Positions 9,671 through 18,136 are shown, counted from the stretch's first letter. The stretch: DNA of 64,000 bases from Bosea sp. NBC_00550 (GCF_026020075.1 NZ_CP102772.1:5543501-5607500), one strand, 5' to 3'. Numbers and translations: made by a program. Notes: generated by a model not told the origin, from the letters alone.

Positions 9671-11350
9671 ATGGATCTGAAGGAAGCGCAGAGCGAACCG
9701 CGCGAGAGCATGGACTATGACGTCGTCATCGTCGGCGCCGGTCCTGCGGGTTTGGCTGCCGCGATCCGTTTGAAGCAGCTCGACGAGAACATCACCGTCG
9801 TCGTGGTCGAGAAGGGGGCCGAGGTCGGCGCCCACATTCTCTCCGGCGCGGTGATCGACCCGATCGGCCTGGATCGTCTCGTGCCCGATTGGCGCGATGA
9901 TCCGGAGCGTCCGCTGACCACGGAGGTCAAGGAGGACATCTTCTATTTCCTCACAGAGCCGAACGGCATCCGCCTGCCGAACTTCGGTATGCCCAAGCTG
10001 ATGAACAACCACGGCAATTTCGTCGGCTCGCTCGGGCTGGTGGCGAAGTTCCTGGCGGCGCGCGCCGAGGCGCTGGGCGTCGAGATCTATCCCGGCTTCG
10101 CCGCTGCGGAACTGCTCTACAACGATGACGGCTCGATCGCCGGCATCGCCACTGGCGATATGGGCATCGCCAAGGACGGCACGGTCTCCGAGCGCTTCAC
10201 CCGCGGCATGGAGCTGCGCGGCCGCTACACGCTGCTGGGCGAGGGAGCACGCGGCTCGCTCTCCAAGATCGCCATCCGGAAGTTCGCTCTCGACGAGGGG
10301 CGCGAGCCGCAGAAATACGGCATCGGCCTGAAGGAACTCTGGCAGGTCAAGCCGGAGAAATTCCACAAGGGCCGCGTCCAGCATTCCTTCGGCTGGCCGC
10401 TCGACAACAGCACGGGCGGCGGCTCCTTCCTCTACCATTTCGACGACAATCTCGTCACCGTCGGCTTCGTCGTGCATCTGAACTATCAGAACCCGACGCT
10501 CTCGCCCTTCGACGAGTTCCAGCGCTTCAAGACGCATCCGCTGATCCGCGACACTTTCGAAGGCGCCAAGCGCATCTCCTATGGCTCACGCGCCATCACC
10601 GAGGGCGGCTATCAATCGGTGCCCAAGCTGACATTCCCGGGCGGCGCGCTGATCGGCTGCGCGGCGGGCTTCGTCAACGTTCCCCGCATCAAGGGCAGCC
10701 ACAACGCGATTCTGTCCGGCATGCTGGCGGCGGAAAAGCTGGTGCCCGCATTGCAGGCGGGGCGCAGCCATGACGAGGTGGTCGAGATCGAGGATAGCTG
10801 GCGCGACAGCGCCATCGGCAAGGACCTCAAGCTGGTCCGCAACGTCAAGCCGCTCTGGTCGAAGTTCGGTACGCTGATCGGCATCGGCCTTGGCGGCATC
10901 GACATGTGGCTGAACCAGCTCTTCGGCTGGTCGCCCTTCGGCACGCTCAAGCACGGCAAGCCGGATTTCGCGACGCTGAAGCCGCTCGCCGAGGTCACGC
11001 CGATCACCTACCCGAAGCCCGACGGCAAGATTTCCTTCGACAAGCTGTCCTCGGTCTTTCTCTCCTCGACCAACCACGAGGAAGACCAGCCTGCGCATCT
11101 GAAGCTGACGGACCCGTCGATCCCGATCGCAAAGAACCTGCCTGTTTATGGCGAGCCGGCCCGGCTCTACTGCCCGGCGGGGGTCTACGAGGTGGTCTAT
11201 GACGATGCCGAGGCGAAGACCAACCCGCGCTTCGTGATCAACGCGCAGAACTGCGTCCACTGCAAGACCTGCGACATCAAGGACCCCGCCCAGAACATCA
11301 CCTGGACGGTGCCGGAAGGCGGCGGCGGACCTGGCTACGCGAATATGTGA
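9671..11350 (+). CDS. Electron transfer flavoprotein-ubiquinone oxidoreductase
   Basis: This enzyme passes electrons from reduced electron transfer flavoprotein to ubiquinone at the inner membrane, serving fatty-acid and amino-acid oxidation. Of its 559 residues, the N-terminal FAD-binding motif VVIVGAGPAGLAAAIRL comes first. A membrane-associated quinone region follows (GIGLGGIDMWLNQLFGW), then a C-terminal 4Fe-4S domain with cysteines in LYCPAGVYE and NCVHCKTCDIKDPAQNI. ATG 9671 is chosen because GGAGGGCAGG directly precedes it; ATG 9653 would add six residues without a ribosome site. It ends at a strong terminator. Confidence 0.96.
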   Translation: MDLKEAQSEPRESMDYDVVIVGAGPAGLAAAIRLKQLDENITVVVVEKGAEVGAHILSGAVIDPIGLDRLVPDWRDDPERPLTTEVKEDIFYFLTEPNGIRLPNFGMPKLMNNHGNFVGSLGLVAKFLAARAEALGVEIYPGFAAAELLYNDDGSIAGIATGDMGIAKDGTVSERFTRGMELRGRYTLLGEGARGSLSKIAIRKFALDEGREPQKYGIGLKELWQVKPEKFHKGRVQHSFGWPLDNSTGGGSFLYHFDDNLVTVGFVVHLNYQNPTLSPFDEFQRFKTHPLIRDTFEGAKRISYGSRAITEGGYQSVPKLTFPGGALIGCAAGFVNVPRIKGSHNAILSGMLAAEKLVPALQAGRSHDEVVEIEDSWRDSAIGKDLKLVRNVKPLWSKFGTLIGIGLGGIDMWLNQLFGWSPFGTLKHGKPDFATLKPLAEVTPITYPKPDGKISFDKLSSVFLSSTNHEEDQPAHLKLTDPSIPIAKNLPVYGEPARLYCPAGVYEVVYDDAEAKTNPRFVINAQNCVHCKTCDIKDPAQNITWTVPEGGGGPGYANM

Positions 11351-11386
11351 TCGGCTTGCGCCGGCGCGCTTGCAACACGTCATGAA

Positions 11387-11414
11387 AAAGGGCGCGCCGG
11401 CAGGCGCGCCCTTT
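11387..11414. terminator. Bidirectional Rho-independent terminator
   Basis: A perfect 12-bp stem (AAAGGGCGCGCC / GGCGCGCCCTTT) with a GGCA loop, followed by GTTTTT on the plus strand and by TTTTT on the minus strand. It serves the ETF-QO gene and the small minus-strand frame beside it. Confidence 0.9.
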
Positions 11415-11430
11415 GTTTTTGCGAGGCTGA

Positions 11431-11541
11431 TCAGCCCTTGCGCACGACGGACGGAGCCGGCTTCGGCTCGTCCTTGGTGCAGCGGTCGGCGAAACCGGCG
11501 AGAAGAGCGGCAGCCGCGAAACTCGGAACAATCTTTTCCAT
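11431..11541 (-). CDS. Possible 36-residue exported peptide
   Basis: A short frame starting MEKIVPSFAAAALLAGFADR and ending KPAPSVVRKG. The N-terminus looks like a signal sequence, with one cysteine (C21) and a charged, Pro-rich tail. It ends 17 bases before a terminator that has a T-run in its direction, which supports a real transcript. The Shine-Dalgarno sequence is weak. I do not recognise a family; the call rests on context. Confidence 0.4.
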   Translation of the reverse strand: MEKIVPSFAAAALLAGFADRCTKDEPKPAPSVVRKG

Positions 11542-11811
11542 TGGAACGATCCCAACAGAGAAGCTGCGTGATCTGGGGACCAACGAAATATGGAGCTGAT
11601 AACCTTGCCTGATGACTGGCGTTTTCTCACGGCCTCCTCTCCGTCAGCCGGTTTTCGGGCACTGTTGCGCCGCCGCTACGAGACTGCCGCATTCGCTCGG
11701 AGCCCGGCTTGCCGGCCCGCCCGGAAACCGCCATCTTGCCAGCCTACGCGAAGCGATCACGGTCCGCTGGAAAAAGCGCCCCGGAACAGTGAGGCGGCGG
11801 ACCGAGGGAGA
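11542..11811. other. Intergenic region without a recognised gene
   Basis: About 270 bases upstream of the TPR-protein gene. Open frames continue into it from the TPR gene, but their translated sequence is Arg/Pro-rich and not family-like. I see no clear promoter or RNA structure. Confidence 0.5.
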
Positions 11812-13587
11812 ATGGCAGTCGTGACATTTATGAAGAAGCTGCGTGCCTCCGGTACGGCTGCTGCCTTGTCGTTTTTGATGGTTCTGCCGGTGGCTGCTGC
11901 CGCTCAAGGCGCGACCGCGCCGCGTTCGGCCGATTCGCTCGAGCCGGCCGACAGCCTTGAAGGGAATTACCTCGCCGCCATCGTGGCAGGCGCCTCGCGC
12001 GATCTCGGCGCCGCCTCCGTCTATCTGCGTGAGGCCGTGCGGGACGATCCGCAGAACAACGACCTGCTGGAGCGCGCTTTCGTCGCTTTCCTGGCCGACG
12101 GCGCCATGCCCGACGCCTTCCGCGCCGCCGACAAGCTGATCCAGCAGGATCCGAGCAACGGCCTGGCGCAACTCGTCATTGGCATCCGTTCGATCAAGCA
12201 GAAGAGCTACCAGACCGCGCGCAATCACCTTCAGCGCGGCGGGCGCGGCCGGGCGGCCGACATCACCGCGACGCTGCTTTCCGCCTGGTCCTATCTCGGT
12301 TCGGGCAATTCCAGGCGCGCCATCGAGACGCTGGAGCGGTTGAAGGGCGAGCCGTCCTACAATCTTTTCCGCGACTATCACGCCGGGTTGATTCTCGACG
12401 CCGCCAACCGCAAGGCCGAGGCCGAGAAGCGGCTGAAATCGGCCTATGACGCCGAAAAGACGACGCTGCGCCTGGTAGATCTCTGGGCGCGCTTCCAGGC
12501 CCGCGGCGGCGATTATGCCGGGGCTGCGGCGACCTACGCCGATTTCGGCCGCTTGCTGCCCAACCACCCGATCATCCGCGAGGGCATGTCGCTGGTGGCG
12601 AAGAAGGAGGCCCCGCCGCGCCAGATCCAGACGGCGCAGCAGGGTGCCGCCGAGGTGCTCTACGGGCTCGCCAGCGCCGGCAATCGCCAGGGCGACGAAG
12701 CCGCTGCGCTGCTCTATCTGCGCATGGCGATCTATCTCGACCCCGGCCAGGACCTCGCCATCCTGACGCTGGGCGACATCCTCGAGCGCGCCCGCCAGCC
12801 GGAGGACGCGGTCGCGGTCTACGACAGGATGCCGGCTTCCTCGCCGCTGCGTTCCAATGCCGAGATCCAGGCCGGCCTCGCGCTGGAGAATCTCGGCAAG
12901 CCGGAAGAGGCGGTGAAGCATCTGGAGAAGGTCATCGCCGAGCGCCCCGATGATGTCGACGCGCTCTCCGCGCTCGGCAATATCTATCGCTCGCGCAAGC
13001 AGTTTGCCGAGGCGGCGGCGGCCTACGACAAGGCCATCAACAAGATCGCCTCGCCGGGCCGCGCCAACTGGGACCTGTATTATTTCCGCGGCATCGCGCG
13101 CGAGCGCATCAACCGCTGGCCGGAAGCCGAGGCCGATCTGCGCAAGGCGCTCGAACTCCTGCCCGATCCGCTCGGGCGCGAGCGCGCTCTGGTGCTGAAT
13201 TATCTCGGATATTCGCTGGTCGACAAGCATCTCAAGCTCGACGAGGCGCTCGACATGCTGCGCCGTGCCGTCGAGCTGCGGCCGCGCGACGGCTACATCA
13301 TCGATTCGCTGGGCTGGGCCTATTACCGCCTCGGCCGCTACGAGGATGCCTCACGCGAGATCGAGCGCGCCGCCGAGCTGCGCCCCTCCGACCCGGTCAT
13401 CAACGACCACCTCGGTGACGTCTATTGGCGCACCGGCCGCCAGCTCGAGGCGAAGTTCCAGTGGAACCACGCCCGCGACCTCAAGCCGGAGCCCGAGGAT
13501 CTGGAGAAGATCCAGCGCAAGATCGAGCGCGGGCTGGAGGATCCCTCGGCCAATGTCACGGACGACGCCAAGAAGGACGGCGGCTGA
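11812..13587 (+). CDS. Exported TPR-repeat protein
   Basis: The protein has 591 residues. A signal peptide (MKKLRASGTAAALSFLMVLP, then an Ala-rich cleavage region) precedes tandem tetratricopeptide repeats, clearest at about residues 345-560 (NLGKPEEAVKHLEKVIAERP, ALGNIYRSRKQFAEAAAAYD, LGRYEDASREIERAAEL). It is probably periplasmic or membrane-attached and acts as a protein-binding scaffold; no enzymatic motif is seen. ATG 11812 has GAGGGAG just upstream; an in-frame ATG at 11830 directly begins the signal peptide. A TPR gene upstream of ispE is common in this order. Confidence 0.88.
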   Translation: MAVVTFMKKLRASGTAAALSFLMVLPVAAAAQGATAPRSADSLEPADSLEGNYLAAIVAGASRDLGAASVYLREAVRDDPQNNDLLERAFVAFLADGAMPDAFRAADKLIQQDPSNGLAQLVIGIRSIKQKSYQTARNHLQRGGRGRAADITATLLSAWSYLGSGNSRRAIETLERLKGEPSYNLFRDYHAGLILDAANRKAEAEKRLKSAYDAEKTTLRLVDLWARFQARGGDYAGAAATYADFGRLLPNHPIIREGMSLVAKKEAPPRQIQTAQQGAAEVLYGLASAGNRQGDEAAALLYLRMAIYLDPGQDLAILTLGDILERARQPEDAVAVYDRMPASSPLRSNAEIQAGLALENLGKPEEAVKHLEKVIAERPDDVDALSALGNIYRSRKQFAEAAAAYDKAINKIASPGRANWDLYYFRGIARERINRWPEAEADLRKALELLPDPLGRERALVLNYLGYSLVDKHLKLDEALDMLRRAVELRPRDGYIIDSLGWAYYRLGRYEDASREIERAAELRPSDPVINDHLGDVYWRTGRQLEAKFQWNHARDLKPEPEDLEKIQRKIERGLEDPSANVTDDAKKDGG

Positions 13588-13609
13588 CGCCTCCCGCGTC
13601 ATAGGCGCC

Positions 13610-13712
13610 TCTAGAGAGTTTTCGCGTTGCTCCGAAGCGCAGAAATTCTCTAGCCCCTTGATTTATCGCATTTTCTTCACGCGAACCGGTATCCACTTCG
13701 CTCGAAAATGCT
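13610..13712. repeat. Dispersed intergenic repeat, copy 1
   Basis: A repeat of about 100 bases. The half 13662-13712 reads TTTATCGCATTTTCTTCACG, then GCGAACCGGTATCCACTTCG, and matches the reverse complement of 63027-63078 almost base for base. The other half (13610-13657) is an inverted-repeat segment that also has a counterpart in the second copy. The type is widespread in Rhizobiales intergenic DNA. It overlaps the ATG at 13708 of ispE. Confidence 0.85.
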
Positions 13713-14604
13713 TCAGCCGGGATCGGCCGTGGCTCTACCGCTGACGACGCGTGCGCGCGCCAAGGTCAATCTTGACCTGCGGGTTCTTGGTCGGCGCGAC
13801 GACGGCTATCACGAGCTCGAAAGCCTCGTCGCCTTCGCCGGAATCGGCGACGAGCTGACGCTCGATCCCGATGGACCGCTCTCCCTGTTGATTGCCGGTC
13901 CCCGCGCTACGGGGCTGGCGGTCGATGACGGCAATCTCGTCCTGCGCGCCGCCCGCGCGCTGGAGGCCGCCCGCCCCGGCCTGCGCTTCGGGCGCCTCCA
14001 CCTCGTCAAGCGATTGCCTGTCGCCTCCGGGATCGGCGGCGGCTCGGCTGACGCGGCTGCGGCTTTGCGGCTGCTCGCGCGCCTGAACGGCATCGCCATG
14101 TCCGATCCGATTCTGCACGATGTCGCCGCGCAGGTCGGTGCCGATGTGCCGGTCTGCCTCGATTCGCGGGCGCGGCTGATGGCCGGTATCGGCGAGCGGC
14201 TCGGCCCGGCGCTGCGCTTGCCGCGGCTCTTTGCGCTGCTGGTCAATCCGGGCGTGGCAGTCGAAACGGTTGCGGTCTTCCGGGCGCTTGGACTGGCGCA
14301 TGGCCAGCGGCTGGGCGGCCCCGATCAAAAGGCCGGCTATGGCACGGTCTCGGCGGCGGAGCTTCTCGCAAATCTCGCCCGTTCCGGAAACGATCTCGCC
14401 GTGCCCGCTCAGCGCGTTGCGCCGGGGATCGGCGAGGTCCTGGAGCGGTTGGAGCGCATTCCGGATTGCCGGCTTGCCCGCATGTCCGGCTCTGGCGCGA
14501 CCTGCTTTGCGCTGTTCGATGATTGCCGCGCCAGCGCCGCTGCGGCGAAGGTACTGCAACGCGATCGGCCGGATTGGTGGGTGAAACCGACGTTGTTGAG
14601 CTGA
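13708..14604 (+). CDS. ispE: 4-diphosphocytidyl-2-C-methyl-D-erythritol kinase
   Basis: IspE phosphorylates CDP-methylerythritol in the non-mevalonate isoprenoid pathway. The protein (298 residues from this start) has ARAKVNLDLRVLGRRDDGYH at the N-terminus, the GHMP-kinase ATP motif PVASGIGGGSADAAAALRLL near residue 105-125, and MSGSGATCFALF near the C-terminus. The ATG at 13708 lies inside a dispersed repeat and lacks a ribosome site. The in-frame GTG at 13729, with GGGATC upstream, would remove seven atypical residues and may be the true start. A polyprenyl diphosphate synthase of the same pathway lies next, on the opposite strand. Confidence 0.94.
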   Translation: MLQPGSAVALPLTTRARAKVNLDLRVLGRRDDGYHELESLVAFAGIGDELTLDPDGPLSLLIAGPRATGLAVDDGNLVLRAARALEAARPGLRFGRLHLVKRLPVASGIGGGSADAAAALRLLARLNGIAMSDPILHDVAAQVGADVPVCLDSRARLMAGIGERLGPALRLPRLFALLVNPGVAVETVAVFRALGLAHGQRLGGPDQKAGYGTVSAAELLANLARSGNDLAVPAQRVAPGIGEVLERLERIPDCRLARMSGSGATCFALFDDCRASAAAAKVLQRDRPDWWVKPTLLS

Positions 14605-14612
14605 TAATCAGC

Positions 14613-14716
14613 CGTCATTCTCGGGCGAAGTGCAGCGCAGACCCGCGAATCGCTCACAGAATGAGGAGCAGGAGCCTCCGCGTTACGAGATGCTCGGGTC
14701 GAGCCCGAGCATGACG
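14613..14716. repeat. GTCATTCTCGGGC-type palindromic repeat
   Basis: It begins GTCATTCTCGGGCG with AGACCCGCGAATC, and ends GAGATGCTCGGGTCGAGCCC with GAGCATGACG, the same two-palindrome plan as the repeats at 21646 and 52962. It fills the gap between ispE and the convergent ispB. Confidence 0.7.
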
Positions 14717-14723
14717 CTCCGCC

Positions 14724-15749
14724 TCAATGCGCCCGCGCCACGCAGAAATCGACGGCGGCGTTGAGCGCCTGCTTCATCGGCGAGGCCGGAAAGAGGCCGA
14801 GCGCGTCCTTGGCCATTCGCGCATAGTGCTCGGCACGGGCGATGGTGTCGTCCAGCGCCTTGTGCCGGCGCATGATCGCCTGCGCCTCTTCCAGATCGCC
14901 GTCCCTGATCTCGCCGTCCTGCAATGTGCGCTTCCAGAAGGCGCGCTCCGTCTCGTCACCGCGGCGGAAGGAGAGGACGACGGGCAGGGTGATTTTGCCC
15001 TCGCGGAAATCGTCGCCGGTGTTCTTGCCGAGCTTGGCCGCCACGCCCCCATAGTCGAGCGCGTCGTCGATGAGCTGGAAGGCGATGCCGAGATTGAGCC
15101 CGTAGCTGCGGCAGGCGGCGGCATCGGCCTTGGAAGAGCTGGCGATCACTGGCCCGACCTCGCAGGCCGCGGCAAAGAGCTCTGCCGTCTTGCCGCGGAT
15201 GACCGACAGATATTCGTCCTCGGTCGTCTCGGTGTTCTTGGCGACGGAGAGCTGGAAGACCTCGCCCTCGGCGATCACGGCGGCGGCGGTGGAGAGAATG
15301 TCGAGTGCCCGGAGCGAGCCGACCTCGACCATCATCTTGAAGGCCTGGCCGAGCAGGAAGTCTCCGACCAGCACGCTGGCTTCGTTGCCCCAGAGCATGC
15401 GGGCCGCGAGCTTGCCGCGGCGCATGTCGCTCTCGTCGACGACGTCGTCATGCAGCAGCGTCGCCGTGTGCATGAACTCGACGGAAGCCGCGAGCTTGAC
15501 CTGACCCTCGCCCTGATAGCCGCAGAGATTGGCCATGGCGAGCGTCAGCATCGGCCGCAGCCGCTTGCCGCCGGAGGAGATGAGGTGGTTGGCGACCTCC
15601 GGGATCATCGTCACGTCAGAGCCGGTGCGTGACAGGATCATGGCATTGACCCGCTCCATGTCGGCACGCGTCAGCGCGACGAGCGGCTCGATGCTCGCCT
15701 GATTCGATTCCCGTTCCTCGAGGGATACGACAACGCCCACTGGAAACAC
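14724..15749 (-). CDS. ispB: Polyprenyl (octaprenyl-type) diphosphate synthase
   Basis: A trans-isoprenyl diphosphate synthase making the long side chain of ubiquinone. The 341 residues include GGKRLRPML (IPP-binding), the first aspartate-rich motif DDVVDE (101-106) followed by SDMRRG, and the second, LIDDALDYGG, with FQ just before it. The length is normal. Chain length cannot be read from the sequence; the octaprenyl or decaprenyl assignment is by family resemblance. It is divergent from the DUF2007 gene, a typical alphaproteobacterial neighbourhood. Confidence 0.92.
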   Translation of the reverse strand: MFPVGVVVSLEERESNQASIEPLVALTRADMERVNAMILSRTGSDVTMIPEVANHLISSGGKRLRPMLTLAMANLCGYQGEGQVKLAASVEFMHTATLLHDDVVDESDMRRGKLAARMLWGNEASVLVGDFLLGQAFKMMVEVGSLRALDILSTAAAVIAEGEVFQLSVAKNTETTEDEYLSVIRGKTAELFAAACEVGPVIASSSKADAAACRSYGLNLGIAFQLIDDALDYGGVAAKLGKNTGDDFREGKITLPVVLSFRRGDETERAFWKRTLQDGEIRDGDLEEAQAIMRRHKALDDTIARAEHYARMAKDALGLFPASPMKQALNAAVDFCVARAH

Positions 15750-15881
15750 TCCGGATCAGATCCACGCGCCGATACGGCGCGCCTGCAGCCATGCCACAAC
15801 CGTCGCATGGGACGCCAGCCCCCGCAAACCGGCGGGACGCCGCACCTTGCGCGAAGCGGCCGGCTTGGGCTCCATGGGGCG

Positions 15882-16106
15882 ATGCACGAACTCATGCGCA
15901 CCAACGACCTCATCCTGCTCGGCGCCGTCGAGGCCCTGCTGGACTCCGCCGGGCTCGACTGCCTGATCGCCGACCAGCACATCAGCGCGCTCGAAGGCAT
16001 GATCGGTGCCTTCCCCCGGCGCCTCCTCGTGCGCGAGGCGGATAAGCGCCGGGCGCGGGCCCTGCTGGTCGAGGCCGGCTATGGCGGCGAGCTGCGTGAT
16101 GAATGA
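15882..16106 (+). CDS. DUF2007 small protein
   Basis: A 74-residue protein starting MHELMRTNDLILLGAVEALL, with ADQHISALEGMIGAFPRRLL and VREADKRRARALLVEAG. This is the compact DUF2007 fold, thought to be a small ligand-binding or signalling domain related to PII-like ACT folds; the exact role is unknown. ATG 15882 is chosen; ATG 15894 is possible. Its last 8 bases overlap the start of the downstream methyltransferase gene, indicating translational coupling. Confidence 0.82.
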   Translation: MHELMRTNDLILLGAVEALLDSAGLDCLIADQHISALEGMIGAFPRRLLVREADKRRARALLVEAGYGGELRDE

Positions 16107-16881
16107 GGCGGATGCTGCCTCGGCATTGGGCGAGATCGTCGAGGACCGGCTGCTCGACGGCCGTCTCGTTCTGCGCCAGCCGCGCAAGGGCCATCGCGCC
16201 GGCACGGATGCCATTCTCCTGGCGGCAGCGCTGCCCGATCTCGATGGCGGAACGCTGCTTGATATCGGTTCGGGCGTCGGAACGGTCGGCCTGGCCGCAG
16301 CGCTCGCAAGGCCCGGATTGAGCGTCACGTTGCTGGAGCGCGATCCCGATCTCGCGGCTCTGGCGAAGCACAATGCCGAGACGAACGGCATGGCCGGCCG
16401 CGCCGGCGTCATATCGGCCGACATCACGGCTCCTGCTGTGGAACTGGAGGCGGCGGGGCTGAAGGCAGCTTCCTTCGACGCGGTTGCGATCAATCCGCCC
16501 TTCTATCCCGCAGGGGGGACGCGGGCCTCGCCGACGCCCAATCGCAGGGCCGCCCATGTCGCCGAAGGCGATCTTCAGCCCTGGCTCCGTGCGGCCCGGC
16601 GCGCGCTGAAACCCGGCGGGCTCCTTGCGATGATCCATCGGGCCGAGGCGTTGCCGGAACTGCTCGCCGGCCTCGGCACCGGCTTCGGCGCCATCGCGAT
16701 CCGGCCGGTCCACGGCTCGGCCGAGAGGCCGGCGATCCGTGTCATCGTCACGGCGGTCCTGAACAGCAGAAAGCCGGCAGAGGTGCTGCCGGCTTTCGTG
16801 ATCAATGGCCCCGATGGCCGCTTTACCGATGCGAGCGAGGCCGTCCATCGTGGCCGCGCGCGCCTTGCGGCCTACCAGTAG
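16099..16881 (+). CDS. TrmN6-like tRNA(Val) adenine-N6 methyltransferase
   Basis: A 260-residue class I methyltransferase. The N-terminal DRLLDGRLVLRQPRKGHRAG and the following TDAILLAAA are typical of the YfiC/TrmN6 family. The SAM-binding motif is LLDIGSGVGTVGLAAAL, and the catalytic NPPFY motif (AINPPFYPAGG) is that of N6-adenine methyltransferases. By family it modifies A37 of tRNA1-Val; this is inference from similarity. It overlaps the DUF2007 gene by 8 bases, and its end overlaps the convergent small secreted-protein gene by 10 bases. Confidence 0.88.
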   Translation: MNEADAASALGEIVEDRLLDGRLVLRQPRKGHRAGTDAILLAAALPDLDGGTLLDIGSGVGTVGLAAALARPGLSVTLLERDPDLAALAKHNAETNGMAGRAGVISADITAPAVELEAAGLKAASFDAVAINPPFYPAGGTRASPTPNRRAAHVAEGDLQPWLRAARRALKPGGLLAMIHRAEALPELLAGLGTGFGAIAIRPVHGSAERPAIRVIVTAVLNSRKPAEVLPAFVINGPDGRFTDASEAVHRGRARLAAYQ

Positions 16882-17171
16882 CGCGGCCCGTAGAACGGCG
16901 GCGGCGGGGGCGGCGGACCATAGAAGCGCGGGCCGTAATAGGGGCGCGGCCCGTAATAGCGCGGCGGACCATAATAGCGGCGGGGCCCATAGTAGCCGCG
17001 CGGTCCGTAATAGCGGCGCGGCCCGTAATAATACTGGGCTTGCTGCACCATGCCGCCGGTATCAACCAGCGGCGCGGCGGCGACGGGCGCGGCAGCGGCC
17101 GGGGTGGCGCTCAGGGCGGCCACGCCCAGCGTGCCGGCCGTCGCGACGGTGAAAAGCATCGTCCGGAACAT
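16872..17171 (-). CDS. Small secreted Tyr/Gly/Pro/Arg-repeat protein (paralogue A)
   Basis: A 99-residue exported protein. A signal peptide (MFRTMLFTVATAGTLGVAAL, then ATPAAAAPVAA) precedes a low-complexity tail of repeated YYGPR units from about residue 47, ending in PPPPPPPFYGPRYW. ATG 17171 has GGAGG seven bases upstream. It is the first of three tandem paralogues (see 17326 and 17735) and has lost the WNG..W..R..RVCR tail that the other two share. It is probably a surface or periplasmic structural protein; the function is unknown. Confidence 0.78.
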   Translation of the reverse strand: MFRTMLFTVATAGTLGVAALSATPAAAAPVAAAPLVDTGGMVQQAQYYYGPRRYYGPRGYYGPRRYYGPPRYYGPRPYYGPRFYGPPPPPPPFYGPRYW

Positions 17172-17250
17172 GATATCCTCCATGAGGTTGGCGCCGGCAG
17201 TATCTGCCGTCGAAATGAACGCCGTCCGTGGAAACGAAATTAGGTCTTTG

Positions 17251-17284
17251 AAGCTGAACGGAACGAAACCGCGCCGTTCAGCTT
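17251..17284 (-). terminator. Hairpin between tandem paralogues B and A
   Basis: An 11-bp stem AAGCTGAACGG / CCGTTCAGCTT around a 12-base loop, downstream of paralogue B. Almost the same sequence recurs at 17678-17705, so the hairpin was duplicated together with the gene. Confidence 0.6.
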
Positions 17285-17325
17285 GCCTTCATTGAGCGGC
17301 CGATCATGGCCGGAATGCGTCGGCC

Positions 17326-17601
17326 TCAGCGGCAGACCCGTACGGGGCGGACGACCCAGCGCCAGCCATTCCACACGCGGCGTTCCGACCAGAAGCAGCG
17401 CGGGCGATAATAGGGGCGCGGGCCGTAATGGCGGCGTGGGCCTCGGTAGTAGTACTGGGCCTGTTCGATAAGGCCTTGGCCGGCCTGCGCGGTCTGGCCG
17501 GCCGGGGCAGCGACCGGCGCGGCCGAGGCGGGAGCAGCCGTCAGGGCAATACCGCCCAGCGCCGCCGTCACGGCAGCCGCGAGAAGCGTTGTACGGAACA
17601 T
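17326..17601 (-). CDS. Small secreted protein (paralogue B)
   Basis: A 91-residue exported protein with a signal peptide (MFRTTLLAAAVTAALGGIAL, then a APASA cleavage region), a linker with EQAQYYYRGPRRHYGPRPYY, and the C-terminal module RVWNGWRWVVRPVRVCR with two cysteines. The start at 17601 has GGAG at the right distance. It shares the MFRT start and YYY.GPRR element with paralogue A, and the Cys-rich tail with paralogue C. Its function is unknown; a secreted or envelope role is inferred from the signal peptide. Confidence 0.8.
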   Translation of the reverse strand: MFRTTLLAAAVTAALGGIALTAAPASAAPVAAPAGQTAQAGQGLIEQAQYYYRGPRRHYGPRPYYRPRCFWSERRVWNGWRWVVRPVRVCR

Positions 17602-17677
17602 CGTGATCTCCATCGCTGGCCACCGGCTTCGCCGATGGCCGACTTGTCGTCCCTGCAAAGGAACTTAGGCGTTTCAC

Positions 17678-17705
17678 CTGAACGGCGCGAAACCGCGCCG
17701 TTCAG
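17678..17705 (-). terminator. Hairpin between tandem paralogues C and B
   Basis: A 12-bp perfect stem CTGAACGGCGCG / CGCGCCGTTCAG with a four-base loop, downstream of paralogue C. It is a sequence duplicate of the hairpin at 17251-17284. Confidence 0.6.
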
Positions 17706-17734
17706 CTTGTCTTCATCTGGGGAAGGGCGCCGGC

Positions 17735-18004
17735 TCAGCGGCAGACGCGGTGCGAGCGCACGATCCAGCGCCGGCCGTTCCAGACGCGGCGGGTCTCGGT
17801 CCAGCAGCGGCGGACATGCGGGCGGCCCGGGCCGTAATGCGGGCGGCCACGATGCCAGGCCTGCTGCACGAGGCCGGTTTCAGCGCCGGAAGCCAGCGCC
17901 GTGCCGGCCGAGATCGGCGCGGCGGAAGCCGGGGCGCTGCTCATGGCGGCACCGAGCAAGGTTGCTGCGCCGAACGCGGCGGCAATGATGCGGGTTGTCA
18001 ACAT
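17735..18004 (-). CDS. Small secreted protein (paralogue C)
   Basis: An 89-residue exported protein with a signal peptide ([20 protein letters not shown], then APASAAP), a short Gly/His/Arg/Pro region ([17 protein letters not shown]), and the tail [20 protein letters not shown] ending VCR, which aligns with paralogue B. ATG 18004 is preceded by AAGGAG. It is the most upstream gene of the trio, each with its own ribosome site and about 130-150 bases of spacing. Confidence 0.8.
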   Translation of the reverse strand: MLTTRIIAAAFGAATLLGAAMSSAPASAAPISAGTALASGAETGLVQQAWHRGRPHYGPGRPHVRRCWTETRRVWNGRRWIVRSHRVCR

Positions 18005-18136
18005 GGGCTTAACTCCTTCGTTATCCAGCCGCCGGCCCGGCATCAAATGCTCGCCCCGAACATCGCGAGCCCAGCGGTTGTCCCGGTGGTTATCAGACCG
18101 GGTATGAACGAAACCTGTCCGGTTCCGGCCGGGCGC

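Noticed and set aside
11644..13230. A 528-codon minus-strand frame opposite the TPR-protein gene
   Set aside because: High GC leaves long antisense frames open; the plus strand has a signal peptide and regular TPR units.
16920..17040. A CRISPR-like or tandem DNA repeat
   Set aside because: The period comes from the YYGPR protein repeats of a secreted-protein gene, with no spacers or cas genes.
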